Assembly: GCA_023150615.1 (NCBI GenBank)
Contig: JAKLKO010000013.1
Coordinates: 334 to 64,333, forward strand
Source: Phycisphaerae bacterium
Lineage (GTDB): Bacteria; Planctomycetota; Phycisphaerae; UBA1845; UTPLA1
Direction: 5' to 3'
Length of the DNA stretch: 64,000 bases
Positions within the stretch are counted from its first letter, which is position 1. Every line of letters begins with the position of its first letter. Shown piece by piece: positions 17,620 through 26,996 of the stretch. The notes under the pieces are model-generated. The model worked only from the letters and a program-made list of their open reading frames with translations, searched no databases and was not told where the DNA came from. The position numbers and the translations under genes are program-made.

Positions 17620-18339
17620 TCAGCGGGCCGGGATCATCTGTCGGAGTTGCATCGTCGTCACGATCAGGTCGACGATCTGGGACATCGTCAGCCGGTCGTG
17701 GTTGATGATCAGGTCGTGCCGAGTCGGGTCGTTCACATCGACGTGGAAGTGGCGTCGGACGAAGTCGGCGCGTTCGCGTTCGATGGACTCGATGTCGCGT
17801 TGGGCCTCGACGGGCGAGACGCCCAGTCGTTCGGCGTGCCGGCGGACGCGGTTCTCGATGCTCGCGATGATGCGGACACGCAGGCCGCGATGGCGCGGGA
17901 GCAGCAGGTCGATGGCGCGGCCGAGGAAGACGGCGTGGCCCTGACGGGCGAGCGAGAAGACGACGCCGGTGAGGCGCCGGAAGTAGTCGTTCTGGTTGAG
18001 GCCTTCGCCGATGAACGGGCGGACGACCTCTTCGAGCCATCCCATGTCGCGCTCGTCCATTGACGCGTAGATCTGCTGTCGGGTCGCGTCGTTGCCGGCC
18101 ATGGCCTGTAGGATTTGGCGGTCAAAGACGGACCAGCCGAGCCGCGCGCCGAGCTGCGCGGCGATCTCGGAGCCGCCGGAGCCGACGGCGCGGGAGATGC
18201 AGACGAACTCCTCGACGTCGCGCGGTGCGGCGGTCCGGCGTTCGAGGCGCTGGGCGCGGGCGATCTCCCAGTTGCGCATCTGGCGTTCGACGATCTTGTC
18301 GAGCTGCGGGTTCTCGCCGGCGGTGGCGCGGGCGGTCAC
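17620..18339 (-). CDS. Cytidylate kinase-like family protein
   Basis: 239 residues from GTG 18339, fixed by AAGGAGG 7 nt upstream. The P-loop region reads VCISRAVGSGGSEIAAQLGARLGW, close to the cytidylate-kinase-like family in which GxGGxEIA replaces the classical Walker A. FDRQILQAMA, GHAVFLGRAIDLLLP and LRVRIIASIENRVRR follow in the usual order, and VNDPTRHDLIINHDRL is the C-terminal block. The substrate is not known for these stand-alone relatives. The gene is divergent from the fused ferredoxin oxidoreductase, and their intergenic region carries the sigma54 signals. Confidence 0.8.
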   Translation of the reverse strand: MTARATAGENPQLDKIVERQMRNWEIARAQRLERRTAAPRDVEEFVCISRAVGSGGSEIAAQLGARLGWSVFDRQILQAMAGNDATRQQIYASMDERDMGWLEEVVRPFIGEGLNQNDYFRRLTGVVFSLARQGHAVFLGRAIDLLLPRHRGLRVRIIASIENRVRRHAERLGVSPVEAQRDIESIERERADFVRRHFHVDVNDPTRHDLIINHDRLTMSQIVDLIVTTMQLRQMIPAR

Positions 18340-18526
18340 GGCGACACCTCCTTCGCGGTGCAGCGGGTAGGGCTTCTCAGTAGATTCTAGTCGAGCAATC
18401 CACTCGCCAGCGGACGTGGGGTTCTTTTTTGCGAACGCACGAAAGCTAGATGCGACCTCCGAGGCGCGGGATTGTGGTTTTGCGCGCTGTTTAACGACGC
18501 GCAGAGAGGTCGGCAACGCAGGAGGC

Positions 18527-18559
18527 GTGGAATTTTCCACGCGGCGTGGAATTTTCCAC
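18527..18559 (+). promoter_or_regulatory. Tandem palindromic activator sites upstream of the fused oxidoreductase
   Basis: Two identical copies of GTGGAATTTTCCAC (18527-18540 and 18546-18559), each a near-perfect palindrome, have centres 19 bp apart. These are the clearest copies of the motif. The -24 element starts 36 bp downstream. Confidence 0.8.
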
Positions 18560-18592
18560 CTCGACAGACGGGCCGATCCGGCGGGTCGGCGC

Positions 18593-18609
18593 GTGGAATG
18601 CGAATTGCT
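18593..18609 (+). promoter_or_regulatory. Sigma54-type promoter for the fused oxidoreductase
   Basis: GTGGAATGCGAATTGCT has GG at 18595-18596 and GC at 18607-18608 (GG-N10-GC) and -12 element TTGCT. Expected transcription start is near 18619, giving a leader of about 44 nt. Confidence 0.7.
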
Positions 18610-18662
18610 ACAGGTCAGCTTGCGGGCCGGTCGGCGGTCCGGAGACGGGAGGTCATTGCTTC

Positions 18663-19634
18663 ATGTCGTACAAACTGGCCGCGACGGACGACCTCGGGTT
18701 TTGCCACATCCTGCTTTCGGCGCTGGGCGGCGACGGGGCGAACATGGCGGCGAAGCTGCTGTTCAAGATCGGCTGCACGGAGTTCGGCCTGGACGGAGGT
18801 TATGACGCGCGCTACGGGTCGGAGAAAAAGGGGACTCCGACGGATGTGTCGGTGCGATTCTGCGCGATCGGGACGGCGATTCGCCAGTCGGGCCCGACGA
18901 ACACGCCGCATTTTCTGGTCGTGTTTCACGCCGATCTGATCGTTCCGCTGGAGCTGGGCCGCGGGCTGTATCCGGGCGCGGTGTGCATCGTGAACACAGT
19001 CGAGTCGCCGCGGCGGATTCGCGACCGGCTTCGTCTGCACAGCGGGAAGCTCGTCTGCGTGGATGCGACGCGGATTGCGTTTGAGACGCGGAGCCGGCTG
19101 AACATGCCCTTGCTGGCGGTGCTGTCCCACGAGCTGCGGTTTCCGGACGAGCTGGTGAAGCAGAAGATTTCGCGGCAGTGGCCGGCGGCGGTGGAGCGAA
19201 ATCTGGCGTCGTTCGATCGCGCGCTGCAGGGCGTGCAGACGGAGACCTACGCGTTCGACGGGGCGTACTCGCTGGCGCGGCCGTCAGCGACGCGCGGCCC
19301 GATCGGCTGGCGGAACATGCTGAACGGGGGGACGGTGGACGCGCTGTATCACACGACGGCGGGTCGCGACAACCGGGTGGCGGCGCGGGGCCGGGTGCCG
19401 GAGTTCGAGCCGGAGTCGTGCACGTCGTGCGGCATCTGCCTGACGGTGTGTTCGGATCCGGGCGGTTTGTTGTGGAAGGAAGGGCGGATGGTGGGAATCG
19501 ACGATCGGTTCTGCAAGGGTTGCATGCGCTGCGTCGAGGTGTGTCCGGAGACGAAGAAGGGCAAGGCGTTGACGGTGCCGAACGGGAACGGTCACGCGAC
19601 GGCGGAGATCACGCCGGCGGCGAAGGGGCGTTGA
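18663..19634 (+). CDS. 2-oxoacid:ferredoxin oxidoreductase gamma subunit fused to a 4Fe-4S (delta) domain
   Basis: 323 residues from ATG 18663; GGGAGG lies 10 nt upstream. Residues about 1-190 are the gamma domain (ALGGDGANMAAKLL, DGGYDARYGSEKKGTPTDVSV split over two blocks, FHADLIVPLELG, NMPLLAVLSHEL). From about residue 252 a ferredoxin domain carries CTSCGICLTVC and CKGCMRCVEVC for two 4Fe-4S clusters. It works with the alpha-beta chain encoded next to pass electrons from 2-oxoacid oxidation to ferredoxin. The fusion of gamma and delta on one chain is less common than separate genes. First gene after a sigma54-type promoter. Confidence 0.9.
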   Translation: MSYKLAATDDLGFCHILLSALGGDGANMAAKLLFKIGCTEFGLDGGYDARYGSEKKGTPTDVSVRFCAIGTAIRQSGPTNTPHFLVVFHADLIVPLELGRGLYPGAVCIVNTVESPRRIRDRLRLHSGKLVCVDATRIAFETRSRLNMPLLAVLSHELRFPDELVKQKISRQWPAAVERNLASFDRALQGVQTETYAFDGAYSLARPSATRGPIGWRNMLNGGTVDALYHTTAGRDNRVAARGRVPEFEPESCTSCGICLTVCSDPGGLLWKEGRMVGIDDRFCKGCMRCVEVCPETKKGKALTVPNGNGHATAEITPAAKGR

Positions 19635-19667
19635 GGTCCGACGGGAAGGGCGCGCGAGGAATCTGAC

Positions 19668-21944
19668 ATGACGACGGCCATGCTGAGACAGCGGATCGAA
19701 GAGGACGCCGAGGCGCCGCAGGTGCCGTGGCTCGGAAACGGAAACGAGGCGGTGGCCAGGGCGATCGTGGACATCGGCTACGACGCGGAGGGCTACTACC
19801 CGATCACGCCATCCTCGGACGCGGGCGAGACGGTGTCGAAGGCGTTCGCGGAAGGGACGACGGACATCGCGTTTATCGTGGGGACGAGCGAGCTGGCGGC
19901 GCTGTCGATCTGCGCGGGCGTGGCCGTCGCGGGCGGCCGTGCGGTGGACGTGACGAGCGCGAACGGGCTGCTTCTGAAGGCGGAGCAGATGCCGGCGATC
20001 GCGGGTCTGGGCCTGCCGATGGTGCTGAATCTTTCGACGCGGGACGTGTCGGCGCCTCTGAACATCAAGAACGGACACTCCGATCTGTACGCGACGCTCG
20101 GCTGGGGCTGGATCATCCTGCTCGCGCCGACGGTGCAGGCGTGCTACGACCTGAACCTGATTGCACTGCGGCTGGCGGAGTCGGTGAACTTGCCGGTAAT
20201 CGTGGCGTACGACGGCTTCCATACGTCGCACGCGAACCGCCGCATTCAGATCTTCAAGGAGCGCGAGGACGTGCGCCGGTTCGTCGGGCCACCGCCGTTC
20301 AAGGCGGCGCTCGAGGGGCGCGACGGCCGTTTCAGCCTGCTGGACGTGAAGCACCCGCGGACGTTTGGCGCGTACATGAACGACGACCTGATCAATGCGA
20401 AGGTCCAGATGGACCTGAAGATGGAGAAGGCGTACGAGCTGCTTCCGCAGTTGTTCGACGAGTTCGCGGCGCTGTCGGGCCGGCGGTATGGCTTCGTCGA
20501 GCAGTACGGCGAGGTGCATTCGGATCGCTGCCTGGTGGCGTTGAACACGGCGGGCGAGGCGGCGAAGGACGCGGCCGACCTGCTGGCGAAGCGCTGCGAG
20601 ACGGTCAACCTGGTGATCCCGACGGTCCTCCGGCCGTGGCCGGAGCGGGAAATCGTGGACGCGATCGGAGCGGCGAAGCGGATCGTGGTGGCGGAGCGGG
20701 CGAGCCAGTACGGGGCGAACAACTATCTGGCGAACGAGATCGGGGCGGCGCTTCAGCGGTGCGGGAACGACGCAAAGATCATTCAGCGGAGTTACGGGAT
20801 CGGCGGGTTGAACTTTACGCTGGATGACGGTTTGCACATGTATGACCTGGCGGCGCGATGGCCGAACCTGGATGAGCCGAACGAGCGGCGCGTGAAGTGG
20901 TACTACGGCGCGTGGGAGGGGGACTCGTCGTACGATCCTCCGGCGACGCTGGTGCCGCTGACGGCGGAGCAGTGCACTCTGAACGCGGGGCAGGGCACGA
21001 AGGTCTCGCTGAAGGAGCTTTCGGCCATGCCGCAGCGCTTTGACAAGCACAGCGCGTGTCCGGGATGCGGGATCTTCACGACATTGAACGCATTCCTGCG
21101 CGGCATCGACGGGCACGTGGTACTGCTGTTCAACACCGGTTGCGGGATGGTGGTGACGACGGGCTATCCGCTGACGAGCTTCAAGGTCCCGTACTTTCAC
21201 AACCTGTTCCACAACGCCTCGTCGACCGCGACGGGCGTGGTCGAGATGATCAAGCGGTTCCAGAAGCGCGGGGACCTGCCGGAGGAGATCACGGTGGTCG
21301 CGGTCTCGGGCGACGGCGGGGACGACATCGGCATGGACCAGGTGATCGGGGCGGCGATTCGGAACGACGCGTTTATCATGCTGGAGTACGACAACAAGGG
21401 GTACATGAACACGGGGGCGCAGCTTTGTTACAGCGGGTTCAAGGGTCAGCGGGCGAGCAACGCGCACCTCGGTCCGAATCAGAGCGGGAAGCAGCAGCAT
21501 CACCGGGAGATCATTGAGATCCTGCGGGGCACGTTTGCGCCGTACCTGGCGACGGTGTCGGAGTCGCACGCGCTGGACATGATCCGCAAGGCGCGCAAGG
21601 CGCAGGCGGTGGTGCGGGCGGGCGGGTTCGCGTTCGTCAAGGCGCTGTCGGTCTGTCCGCTGAACTGGGGGATGGACGAGCACGTCGGACCGTCGGCGGT
21701 GGAGGCGGCGGTGAACGCGTGTCTGCACCCGCTGTTCGAGATCGACCACGGCAAGACGCGGATCACGTTCGATCCGGAAGCGAAGGGAACCAGGATCCCC
21801 GTGACCGAGGCGTTCACGAAGCTGGGCGGCGCGTTCCGGCACCTGGCGACGCCGGAGTACGCCGCGCTGGCGCAGGAAGTTCAGGACGAAGTGGATCGTC
21901 GCTGGGCCCGATTGAAGGCGATGTCGGAGCACGCGCTCCTGTAG
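19668..21944 (+). CDS. 2-oxoacid (probably pyruvate):ferredoxin oxidoreductase, fused alpha-beta chain
   Basis: 758 residues. The alpha half (about 1-420) has YYPITPSSDAGE, the thiamine-site Pro-Ile-Thr-Pro block, GTSELAALSICAGVAVAGGR, and a domain II ending LVIPTVLRPWPEREI with VVAERASQYGANNYL. The beta half (about 455-758) has HSACPGCGIF for a 4Fe-4S cluster, FNTGCGMVV, the thiamine motif SGDGGDDIGMDQ with later YDNKGYMNTG, and CPLNWGMDE. Substrate is inferred: upstream malic enzyme yields pyruvate and the alpha-beta layout resembles pyruvate-type enzymes. It makes acetyl-CoA and reduced ferredoxin, is oxygen-sensitive, and is cytoplasmic. Co-transcribed with the gamma-delta gene 33 nt upstream. 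Confidence 0.92.
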   Translation: MTTAMLRQRIEEDAEAPQVPWLGNGNEAVARAIVDIGYDAEGYYPITPSSDAGETVSKAFAEGTTDIAFIVGTSELAALSICAGVAVAGGRAVDVTSANGLLLKAEQMPAIAGLGLPMVLNLSTRDVSAPLNIKNGHSDLYATLGWGWIILLAPTVQACYDLNLIALRLAESVNLPVIVAYDGFHTSHANRRIQIFKEREDVRRFVGPPPFKAALEGRDGRFSLLDVKHPRTFGAYMNDDLINAKVQMDLKMEKAYELLPQLFDEFAALSGRRYGFVEQYGEVHSDRCLVALNTAGEAAKDAADLLAKRCETVNLVIPTVLRPWPEREIVDAIGAAKRIVVAERASQYGANNYLANEIGAALQRCGNDAKIIQRSYGIGGLNFTLDDGLHMYDLAARWPNLDEPNERRVKWYYGAWEGDSSYDPPATLVPLTAEQCTLNAGQGTKVSLKELSAMPQRFDKHSACPGCGIFTTLNAFLRGIDGHVVLLFNTGCGMVVTTGYPLTSFKVPYFHNLFHNASSTATGVVEMIKRFQKRGDLPEEITVVAVSGDGGDDIGMDQVIGAAIRNDAFIMLEYDNKGYMNTGAQLCYSGFKGQRASNAHLGPNQSGKQQHHREIIEILRGTFAPYLATVSESHALDMIRKARKAQAVVRAGGFAFVKALSVCPLNWGMDEHVGPSAVEAAVNACLHPLFEIDHGKTRITFDPEAKGTRIPVTEAFTKLGGAFRHLATPEYAALAQEVQDEVDRRWARLKAMSEHALL

Positions 21945-21979
21945 CCGCGCCGGTCCGGGCGACGACGGGGAGCATCGCG

Positions 21980-23335
21980 ATGCACAAGGCGCCGGATGAA
22001 CATTCGATCGGCGCGGGCGCGCCGCAGGCGGCATCAGGGGAAGGCGAGTATCCGCGCGAGACGCAGCGACGCACGCGAACGCGGCTGATTCACGGACTGG
22101 GGCGTTCGCGCAAGTGGGACTACAACCATCACGTCGTGCCGCCGATCAGCTCGAGCGTGACGTTCCGGCTGGATTCGGCGCGGCGCGGGGCGCAGGGGTT
22201 TGTCGATTTCGCGCACCTTGACCCGGAGTCGGAATCGCACGCGCCGATCTACATCTACGACCGGCTGGACGAGCCGACACGAGGAATGCTGGAGGAGAAC
22301 CTCGCGGTTGCGGAGCACGCGGACGTGGCGGTGTGCTTCGCGTCGGGCATGGCGGCGATCAGTGCTGCGCTGGGGGTGCTGGCGCAGTCGGGGCAGCACG
22401 TCGTCGCGCACCGCACGCTGTACGGCTGCACCTACTCGCTGATGACGAACTGGCTGCCGCGGTTCGGCGTGACAGCGTCGTTTGTCGATCTCGCGTCAAC
22501 GGGCGGCTTCGACGCCGCCGTGCAGCCCAACACGCGCGTGGTCTATTTCGAGACGCCGGTGAACCCGGACATGCAGTTGATCGACATCGCGGCCGTGCGG
22601 CGCGAGGTCGATCGGATCAACGCGGCGCGGTCGGAGAAGGACCGGCTGTGGATCGTGGTCGACAACACATTCGCGAGCCCGTTCTGTCAGCGGCCGCTGG
22701 ACCTGGGCGCCCACGTCGTGATCGAGTCGTTGACGAAGGGGATCGGTGGATACGGGACGGACATCGGCGGCGTGGTGGCGGGTCCGAAGTCGCTTCGCGA
22801 TCCGCTGATGATGTACCGCAAGGACTTCGGCGGGGCGCTCTCCCCGAAGGCGGCGTGGAGCACGCTGGTGTACGGGCTTCCGTCTTTGGCGGCGCGGATG
22901 GCGAACTACCAGAAGACGGCACATCACGTGGCGAAGTTTCTCGAACAGCATCCGCGCGTGGAGTACGTGCGGTACCCGGGGTTGCCGAGCTTTCCGCAGT
23001 ACGAGCTGGCAAAGCGGCAGATGGTCGACGAGAACGACCGGTTCGCGCCGGGGTCGATGATCTACTTCGTGCTGAAGTCGGGAGCGGGAGACGGGAATCC
23101 CGGGGAGCGCTTGATCGACTGGGTGGCGCGGAACTCGTACTGCATCACGCTGGCCGTGTCGCTGGGGCAGATTAAGACCCTGATCGAATGTCCGTACTCG
23201 ATGACGCACGCGGCCGTGCCGGTGGAGCAGAAGGCAACGGACGGACTGGTTCCGGCCGGGATTCGCTTGAGCGTGGGGTTGGAGGATCGGCACGACCTGA
23301 TCGAGGAGTTGGGGGCGGCGCTGGACAACTTCTGA
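21980..23335 (+). CDS. Trans-sulfuration type PLP enzyme (cystathionine synthase/lyase or methionine gamma-lyase family)
   Basis: 451 residues from ATG 21980, with an N-terminal extension of about 45 hydrophilic residues before the fold begins at VVPPISSSVTF. Cys/Met-metabolism PLP motifs are FASGMAAISAAL, YGCTYSLMTNWLPRFG, VYFETPVNPDMQLID, WIVVDNTFASPFCQRPLDLGA and VIESLTKGIGGYGT with the PLP lysine. The C-terminal GIRLSVGLEDRHDLI closes the family signature. Sequence reading alone cannot separate gamma-synthase, gamma-lyase and O-acetylhomoserine sulfhydrylase. It lies 35 nt after the oxidoreductase and may share its promoter; a methionine gamma-lyase would yield 2-oxobutyrate, a possible oxidoreductase substrate (inference). 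Confidence 0.87.
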   Translation: MHKAPDEHSIGAGAPQAASGEGEYPRETQRRTRTRLIHGLGRSRKWDYNHHVVPPISSSVTFRLDSARRGAQGFVDFAHLDPESESHAPIYIYDRLDEPTRGMLEENLAVAEHADVAVCFASGMAAISAALGVLAQSGQHVVAHRTLYGCTYSLMTNWLPRFGVTASFVDLASTGGFDAAVQPNTRVVYFETPVNPDMQLIDIAAVRREVDRINAARSEKDRLWIVVDNTFASPFCQRPLDLGAHVVIESLTKGIGGYGTDIGGVVAGPKSLRDPLMMYRKDFGGALSPKAAWSTLVYGLPSLAARMANYQKTAHHVAKFLEQHPRVEYVRYPGLPSFPQYELAKRQMVDENDRFAPGSMIYFVLKSGAGDGNPGERLIDWVARNSYCITLAVSLGQIKTLIECPYSMTHAAVPVEQKATDGLVPAGIRLSVGLEDRHDLIEELGAALDNF

Positions 23336-23350
23336 GGTCGCGGTGGGGGG

Positions 23351-24697
23351 TCAGGGCGCGGGCGGATGGGAGACGGTGTCCGCGGCCTCGGGGGGAATCT
23401 CCTTTCCGGAAGGATCGACGCGCGTGGTCACGTCGTCCGAAAGCGCGGCGCGCAACTGCGGCGTGAGGTAGTGCTCGACGCGCTCGGCCGAGTGGTGCAG
23501 GTGGTCGAGCGGCAGGGGGAAATGCCGCGCGAGGTAGGTTTCCCAGAGTCGATGGGCGCGGACGAGGCCGGCGGCCTTTGCGAGTCCGCGCGCGGTGAGC
23601 CGCACGCCGGCGTCGATCGGCGGAGGGACAAGCTCGACGTCGGCGGCGCGGATGAGTCGGCGCAGGGCCCAGCGCGAGATCCAGGTATCGCCGACGGCGG
23701 CGAGCAGGTCGCGCCGCGCGAGGGTCCGCGTCGCGGCGGCGGGGCGCTCGTGCCAGCGGTGGAGCAGTCCGAGGATGTCTTCGCGAGCGATGGAGATCGA
23801 CAGCGCGGCGCGATGCCACGCGGCGCTGATCACGCCGTGGCGCGGCGAGAAGAGGATCGCGGCGACGAGCAGCGCGCCCGAGACGACGGCGATCATGGCG
23901 GAGGTGTTGGTCACGTAGGGGACGCCGATCCAGCCGGGGCCGAACGTGGCGGCAACGTGGCCGGCGACGGCGGATGCGACGGCGAGCAGCAGGCTGACGA
24001 GGATCATTCGCGCCAGGCCGTCGGTGAGGAGGTGCGCGGCGACGGCGGGGACGATGAGCATGGCGATGACGAGGATGGAGCCGACGGACTCGAAGTTGGC
24101 GACCGTCGTGAGGGAGACGAGGATCATGAGTGCGTAGTGCATGAGGCTCGCCGGGATTCCGACGGTGGTGGCGAGATTGGGGTCGAACGTGGAGATCTTC
24201 AGCTCCTTGTAGAAGAGCGCGACGAAGAGGGCGTTGAGCGCGAGGACGACGAGCAGATTGCGTACGGCGGGCGGGACGGAGCCGTCGATGGCGTCGAAGG
24301 GGACCTGCGCGATGTTGCCGTAGAGGACGCATCCGGGGTCGAGATCGACGTGGTCGGCGGCCCTGCGGATCAGGATGAGGCCGACGGCGAAGAGGATGCT
24401 GAAGATGACGCCCATGGCCGCGCCGTGCTCGACTTTTCCGAAGCGCGCGACGGCCTCGGTGAGGACGGTCGTCAGCGCGCCGGCCGCGACCGCGCCGAGG
24501 AACATGGGCAACGGCGCGCGGCTGTCGGCGACGAGGAAAGCGACGGCCAGTCCCGGGAGGACGGCGTGCGAGATGGCGTCGCCCATGAGGCTCATGCGGC
24601 GCAGGACGAGGTAGTTGCCGAGCAGCGCGCAGGAGCACGCGCTGAGCACGCCGGTCAGGACGATCCAGCCATCGATGGACCACTGCCAGCCGGTCAC
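23351..24697 (-). CDS. Mn/Zn-type ABC transporter permease with C-terminal DtxR-like domain
   Basis: 448 residues from GTG 24697, which overlaps the upstream permease stop (GTGA). Residues about 1-290 are an ABC-3 permease with 7-9 membrane segments and the family blocks LVLRRMSLMGDAISHAVLPG and SVGSILVIAMLIVPA. Residues about 300-430 are soluble and resemble a DtxR/MntR regulator: a degenerate helix-turn-helix, then VRLTARGLAKAAGLVRAHRLWETYL and HHSAERVEHYL. It imports Mn, Zn or Fe. The tail may sense intracellular metal and gate transport (inference). Last gene of the uptake operon. Confidence 0.88.
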   Translation of the reverse strand: MTGWQWSIDGWIVLTGVLSACSCALLGNYLVLRRMSLMGDAISHAVLPGLAVAFLVADSRAPLPMFLGAVAAGALTTVLTEAVARFGKVEHGAAMGVIFSILFAVGLILIRRAADHVDLDPGCVLYGNIAQVPFDAIDGSVPPAVRNLLVVLALNALFVALFYKELKISTFDPNLATTVGIPASLMHYALMILVSLTTVANFESVGSILVIAMLIVPAVAAHLLTDGLARMILVSLLLAVASAVAGHVAATFGPGWIGVPYVTNTSAMIAVVSGALLVAAILFSPRHGVISAAWHRAALSISIAREDILGLLHRWHERPAAATRTLARRDLLAAVGDTWISRWALRRLIRAADVELVPPPIDAGVRLTARGLAKAAGLVRAHRLWETYLARHFPLPLDHLHHSAERVEHYLTPQLRAALSDDVTTRVDPSGKEIPPEAADTVSHPPAP

Positions 24698-26130
24698 GGT
24701 CGATCTCCGAGAACGTGCGGGGACGGCGGGATCGGCGCGAGGGTCTGAAGCGAGGCCTCCAGCTCGCGGATGATCTGTTCGGAGAGGACGTGCTCGATCT
24801 CGTCGGCGTCGCGATCGACGTGCGACGGGGCGATATCGGCGTAGCGGATGAGGTAGATCTCCCAGAGGCGGTGGTTGCGCAGGACGCGCGTGGCCTCGAC
24901 GCGCCCGTCGTCGGTCAACCGGATGCGGCCGTCGGCATCGCGGACGACGAGGTTCCGACGCATGGCCCGCGCGAGGACGGCGCGAAGCGCGGCGTGGGAC
25001 ATGCGGCGGCGAGAGCGGAGTTCATCGCCAGAGACGGGCGCGGGCCGGCCGTGAAGTTCCTCGAATTCGGCCAGCGCGCGGAGCAGGTGCTGCATGGCGA
25101 TACGGCGGCGGAGGGCGGCCTGTCGCCAGAGGCCGGCGAGGATGCCGCGCTGCGGCGCGAAGAACATGCTGACGACGAAAAAAGCGCCGGCGCAGACGAC
25201 GATGATCGCGCCGGTGGGCAATCGCGGGAGCAGGGCGCTGAGGCTCGCGCCGAGCCAGCCGCTCAGCGCGCCGAACAACCCGGCGAGCAGGGTCATGCCG
25301 AAGAGCCGGTCGGTCCAGAACCGCGCGGCGGCCGGCGGGACGATGAGCATGGCGACGACGAGGATGAGTCCGACGGCCTGGAGTCCGACGACGGTCGTCA
25401 CGACGACGAGCGCCATCATGGCGAGGTCGAGCGCGACGACGGGGTATCCCTGCGCGCCGGCGAAGGGCTGGTCGAAGCAGATGAGCCGGAATTCCTTGTA
25501 GAGCAGGAGCGAGCCGGCGATGACGACCAGGGCGCTCGCGGCGATGAGCCGGGCATCGCGTTCGAGCATCGAGGCGGCCTTGCCGTAGATGAAGTTCTGG
25601 AGCCCGGCCTCGTGACCGGTGCGCATCTGCTGCACGAAGGCCATGAGGACCATGCCGATGCCGAAGAACACGCTGAGGACGATTCCGATGGCGGCGTCTT
25701 CCTTGATGCGCGGGATGGAGCGCAGACCGGCCACGGCGAGGACGCCGAGCACGCCGCTGAGCGTGGCGCCGATGAGCAGGATGGGCAGGCTCTTTGTTTC
25801 GAGGAGCAGGAAGGCCGCGGCGATGCCCGGAAGCGTGGCGTGGCCGAGGGCGTCGCCCATCAGGGCGCGCTTGCGCAGGTAGGCGAACGTGCCGACGATG
25901 CCGGAGGCGAGTCCGAGGAGCGTCACGCCGATGACGACGACGCGCGTGTTGTAATCGGCGAGGCGGAAGACGTCGCGGAATTGCGCGGCGGTCGGCCACT
26001 GCCACGTCGTGTCGGTGATCGAGCGGCGCGCCTCGGGCCGCGGTGGCTCGGCGGCGCGTGACGGCTGGACCGGCGCGATCAACGCAATCGACGCGACGGC
26101 GCAGGCGATGATTCGAGACGTGCGGCGCAT
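24694..26130 (-). CDS. Mn/Zn-type ABC transporter permease with N-terminal leader and C-terminal DtxR-like domain
   Basis: 478 residues from ATG 26130, 2 nt after the ATPase stop. An N-terminal signal-like helix (IIACAVASIALIAP) precedes the ABC-3 permease core (LRKRALMGDALGHATLPG, GLILVVAMLIVPPAAA). From about residue 350 a soluble tail shows the DtxR pattern: a winged-helix-like stretch, IRLTDDGRVEATRVLRNHRLWEIYLI and RDADEIEHVLSEQII. A paralogue of the next permease with the same fusion; the two probably form a heterodimeric channel. The extra N-terminal helix is unusual for this family. Confidence 0.87.
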   Translation of the reverse strand: MRRTSRIIACAVASIALIAPVQPSRAAEPPRPEARRSITDTTWQWPTAAQFRDVFRLADYNTRVVVIGVTLLGLASGIVGTFAYLRKRALMGDALGHATLPGIAAAFLLLETKSLPILLIGATLSGVLGVLAVAGLRSIPRIKEDAAIGIVLSVFFGIGMVLMAFVQQMRTGHEAGLQNFIYGKAASMLERDARLIAASALVVIAGSLLLYKEFRLICFDQPFAGAQGYPVVALDLAMMALVVVTTVVGLQAVGLILVVAMLIVPPAAARFWTDRLFGMTLLAGLFGALSGWLGASLSALLPRLPTGAIIVVCAGAFFVVSMFFAPQRGILAGLWRQAALRRRIAMQHLLRALAEFEELHGRPAPVSGDELRSRRRMSHAALRAVLARAMRRNLVVRDADGRIRLTDDGRVEATRVLRNHRLWEIYLIRYADIAPSHVDRDADEIEHVLSEQIIRELEASLQTLAPIPPSPHVLGDRP

Positions 26131-26132
26131 GG

Positions 26133-26996
26133 CTACGTCCTGCCGGCGCGGGCGACGGCATCGGCGGCCTGATCGAGGAGCGTCAGCCGGCCGCCGTAGG
26201 TCTTCTGGAGGTTTTCGCGCGTGAAGACGGTCGCGGTCGGACCGGCCGCGACGATGCGCATGTTGAGCAGCACGACGTGGTCGAAGTACTCCGGGACGGT
26301 CTGGAGGTCGTGGTGAACGACGAGGACGGTCCGACCGCGGGCGCGGAGTTCCCGGAGCAGGGTGACGATCGCCGCCTCGGTCGCGGCATCGACGCCGGAG
26401 AACGGCTCGTCCATGAGGTATACCTGTGCTTCCTGCGCGAGGGCGCGGGCGAGGAAGACGCGCTGCTGCTGGCCGCCGGAAAGCTTGCTGATCTGCCGGC
26501 GGGCGAAGTCGGCCATGCCGACCTGTTCGAGGCAGCGGAGGGCGGCCTGCTTTTGCTTTCGACCCGGCGGCAGGCACCAGGGGATTCGGCCGTAGCGGCC
26601 CATGGTGACGACATCGAGGGCGCTGGCGGGGAAATCCCAGTCGACGCTTTCGCGCTGCGGGACGTAGCCAACAAGGCGCCGCGCCTGCTGATAGGTCTTT
26701 CCGTAGAAGCGGACGCTGCCGGAGGCGAGCGGGATGAGACCGAGGCAGGCCTTGAGGAGGGTGCTCTTGCCGGCGCCGTTGGGGCCGACGATGCCGACGA
26801 GCTGCCCTTCGGGCGCGGCGTAGTCGACGTCCCAGAGGACCGGCCGGCGGTGGTAGGCGACGGTCATGTCGTGGATTGAGAGCGGACACGCTTCGCTATG
26901 ATCGGGCGCGGCGCGCGGTACGGGGGTGGTCGCGATCGACGGTCTGTCGGCGGCGCGATCTCGCGGGGCATTGGAATCAACGGCGCGGTGGTTCAT
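26133..26996 (-). CDS. Mn/Zn-type ABC transporter ATPase
   Basis: 287 residues from ATG 26996, overlapping the binding-protein stop by 4 nt. After about 40 variable residues come Walker [21 protein letters not shown]-loop [12 protein letters not shown] (typical of MntA/ZnuC-type ATPases), ABC signature [16 protein letters not shown], Walker [13 protein letters not shown] and the switch His in VVHHDL. It powers the two permeases. Confidence 0.95.
   Translation of the reverse strand: MNHRAVDSNAPRDRAADRPSIATTPVPRAAPDHSEACPLSIHDMTVAYHRRPVLWDVDYAAPEGQLVGIVGPNGAGKSTLLKACLGLIPLASGSVRFYGKTYQQARRLVGYVPQRESVDWDFPASALDVVTMGRYGRIPWCLPPGRKQKQAALRCLEQVGMADFARRQISKLSGGQQQRVFLARALAQEAQVYLMDEPFSGVDAATEAAIVTLLRELRARGRTVLVVHHDLQTVPEYFDHVVLLNMRIVAAGPTATVFTRENLQKTYGGRLTLLDQAADAVARAGRT

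Noticed and set aside
18340..18540. Longer start for the cytidylate-kinase-like protein at 18540
   Set aside because: The extension would begin inside the activator palindromes, has no conserved sequence, and AAGGAGG before GTG 18339 marks the real start.
24694..26889. 731-codon minus-strand frame spanning permease and ATPase
   Set aside because: The upstream part is the ATPase gene read in the wrong frame; the permease begins at ATG 26130 directly after the ATPase stop.
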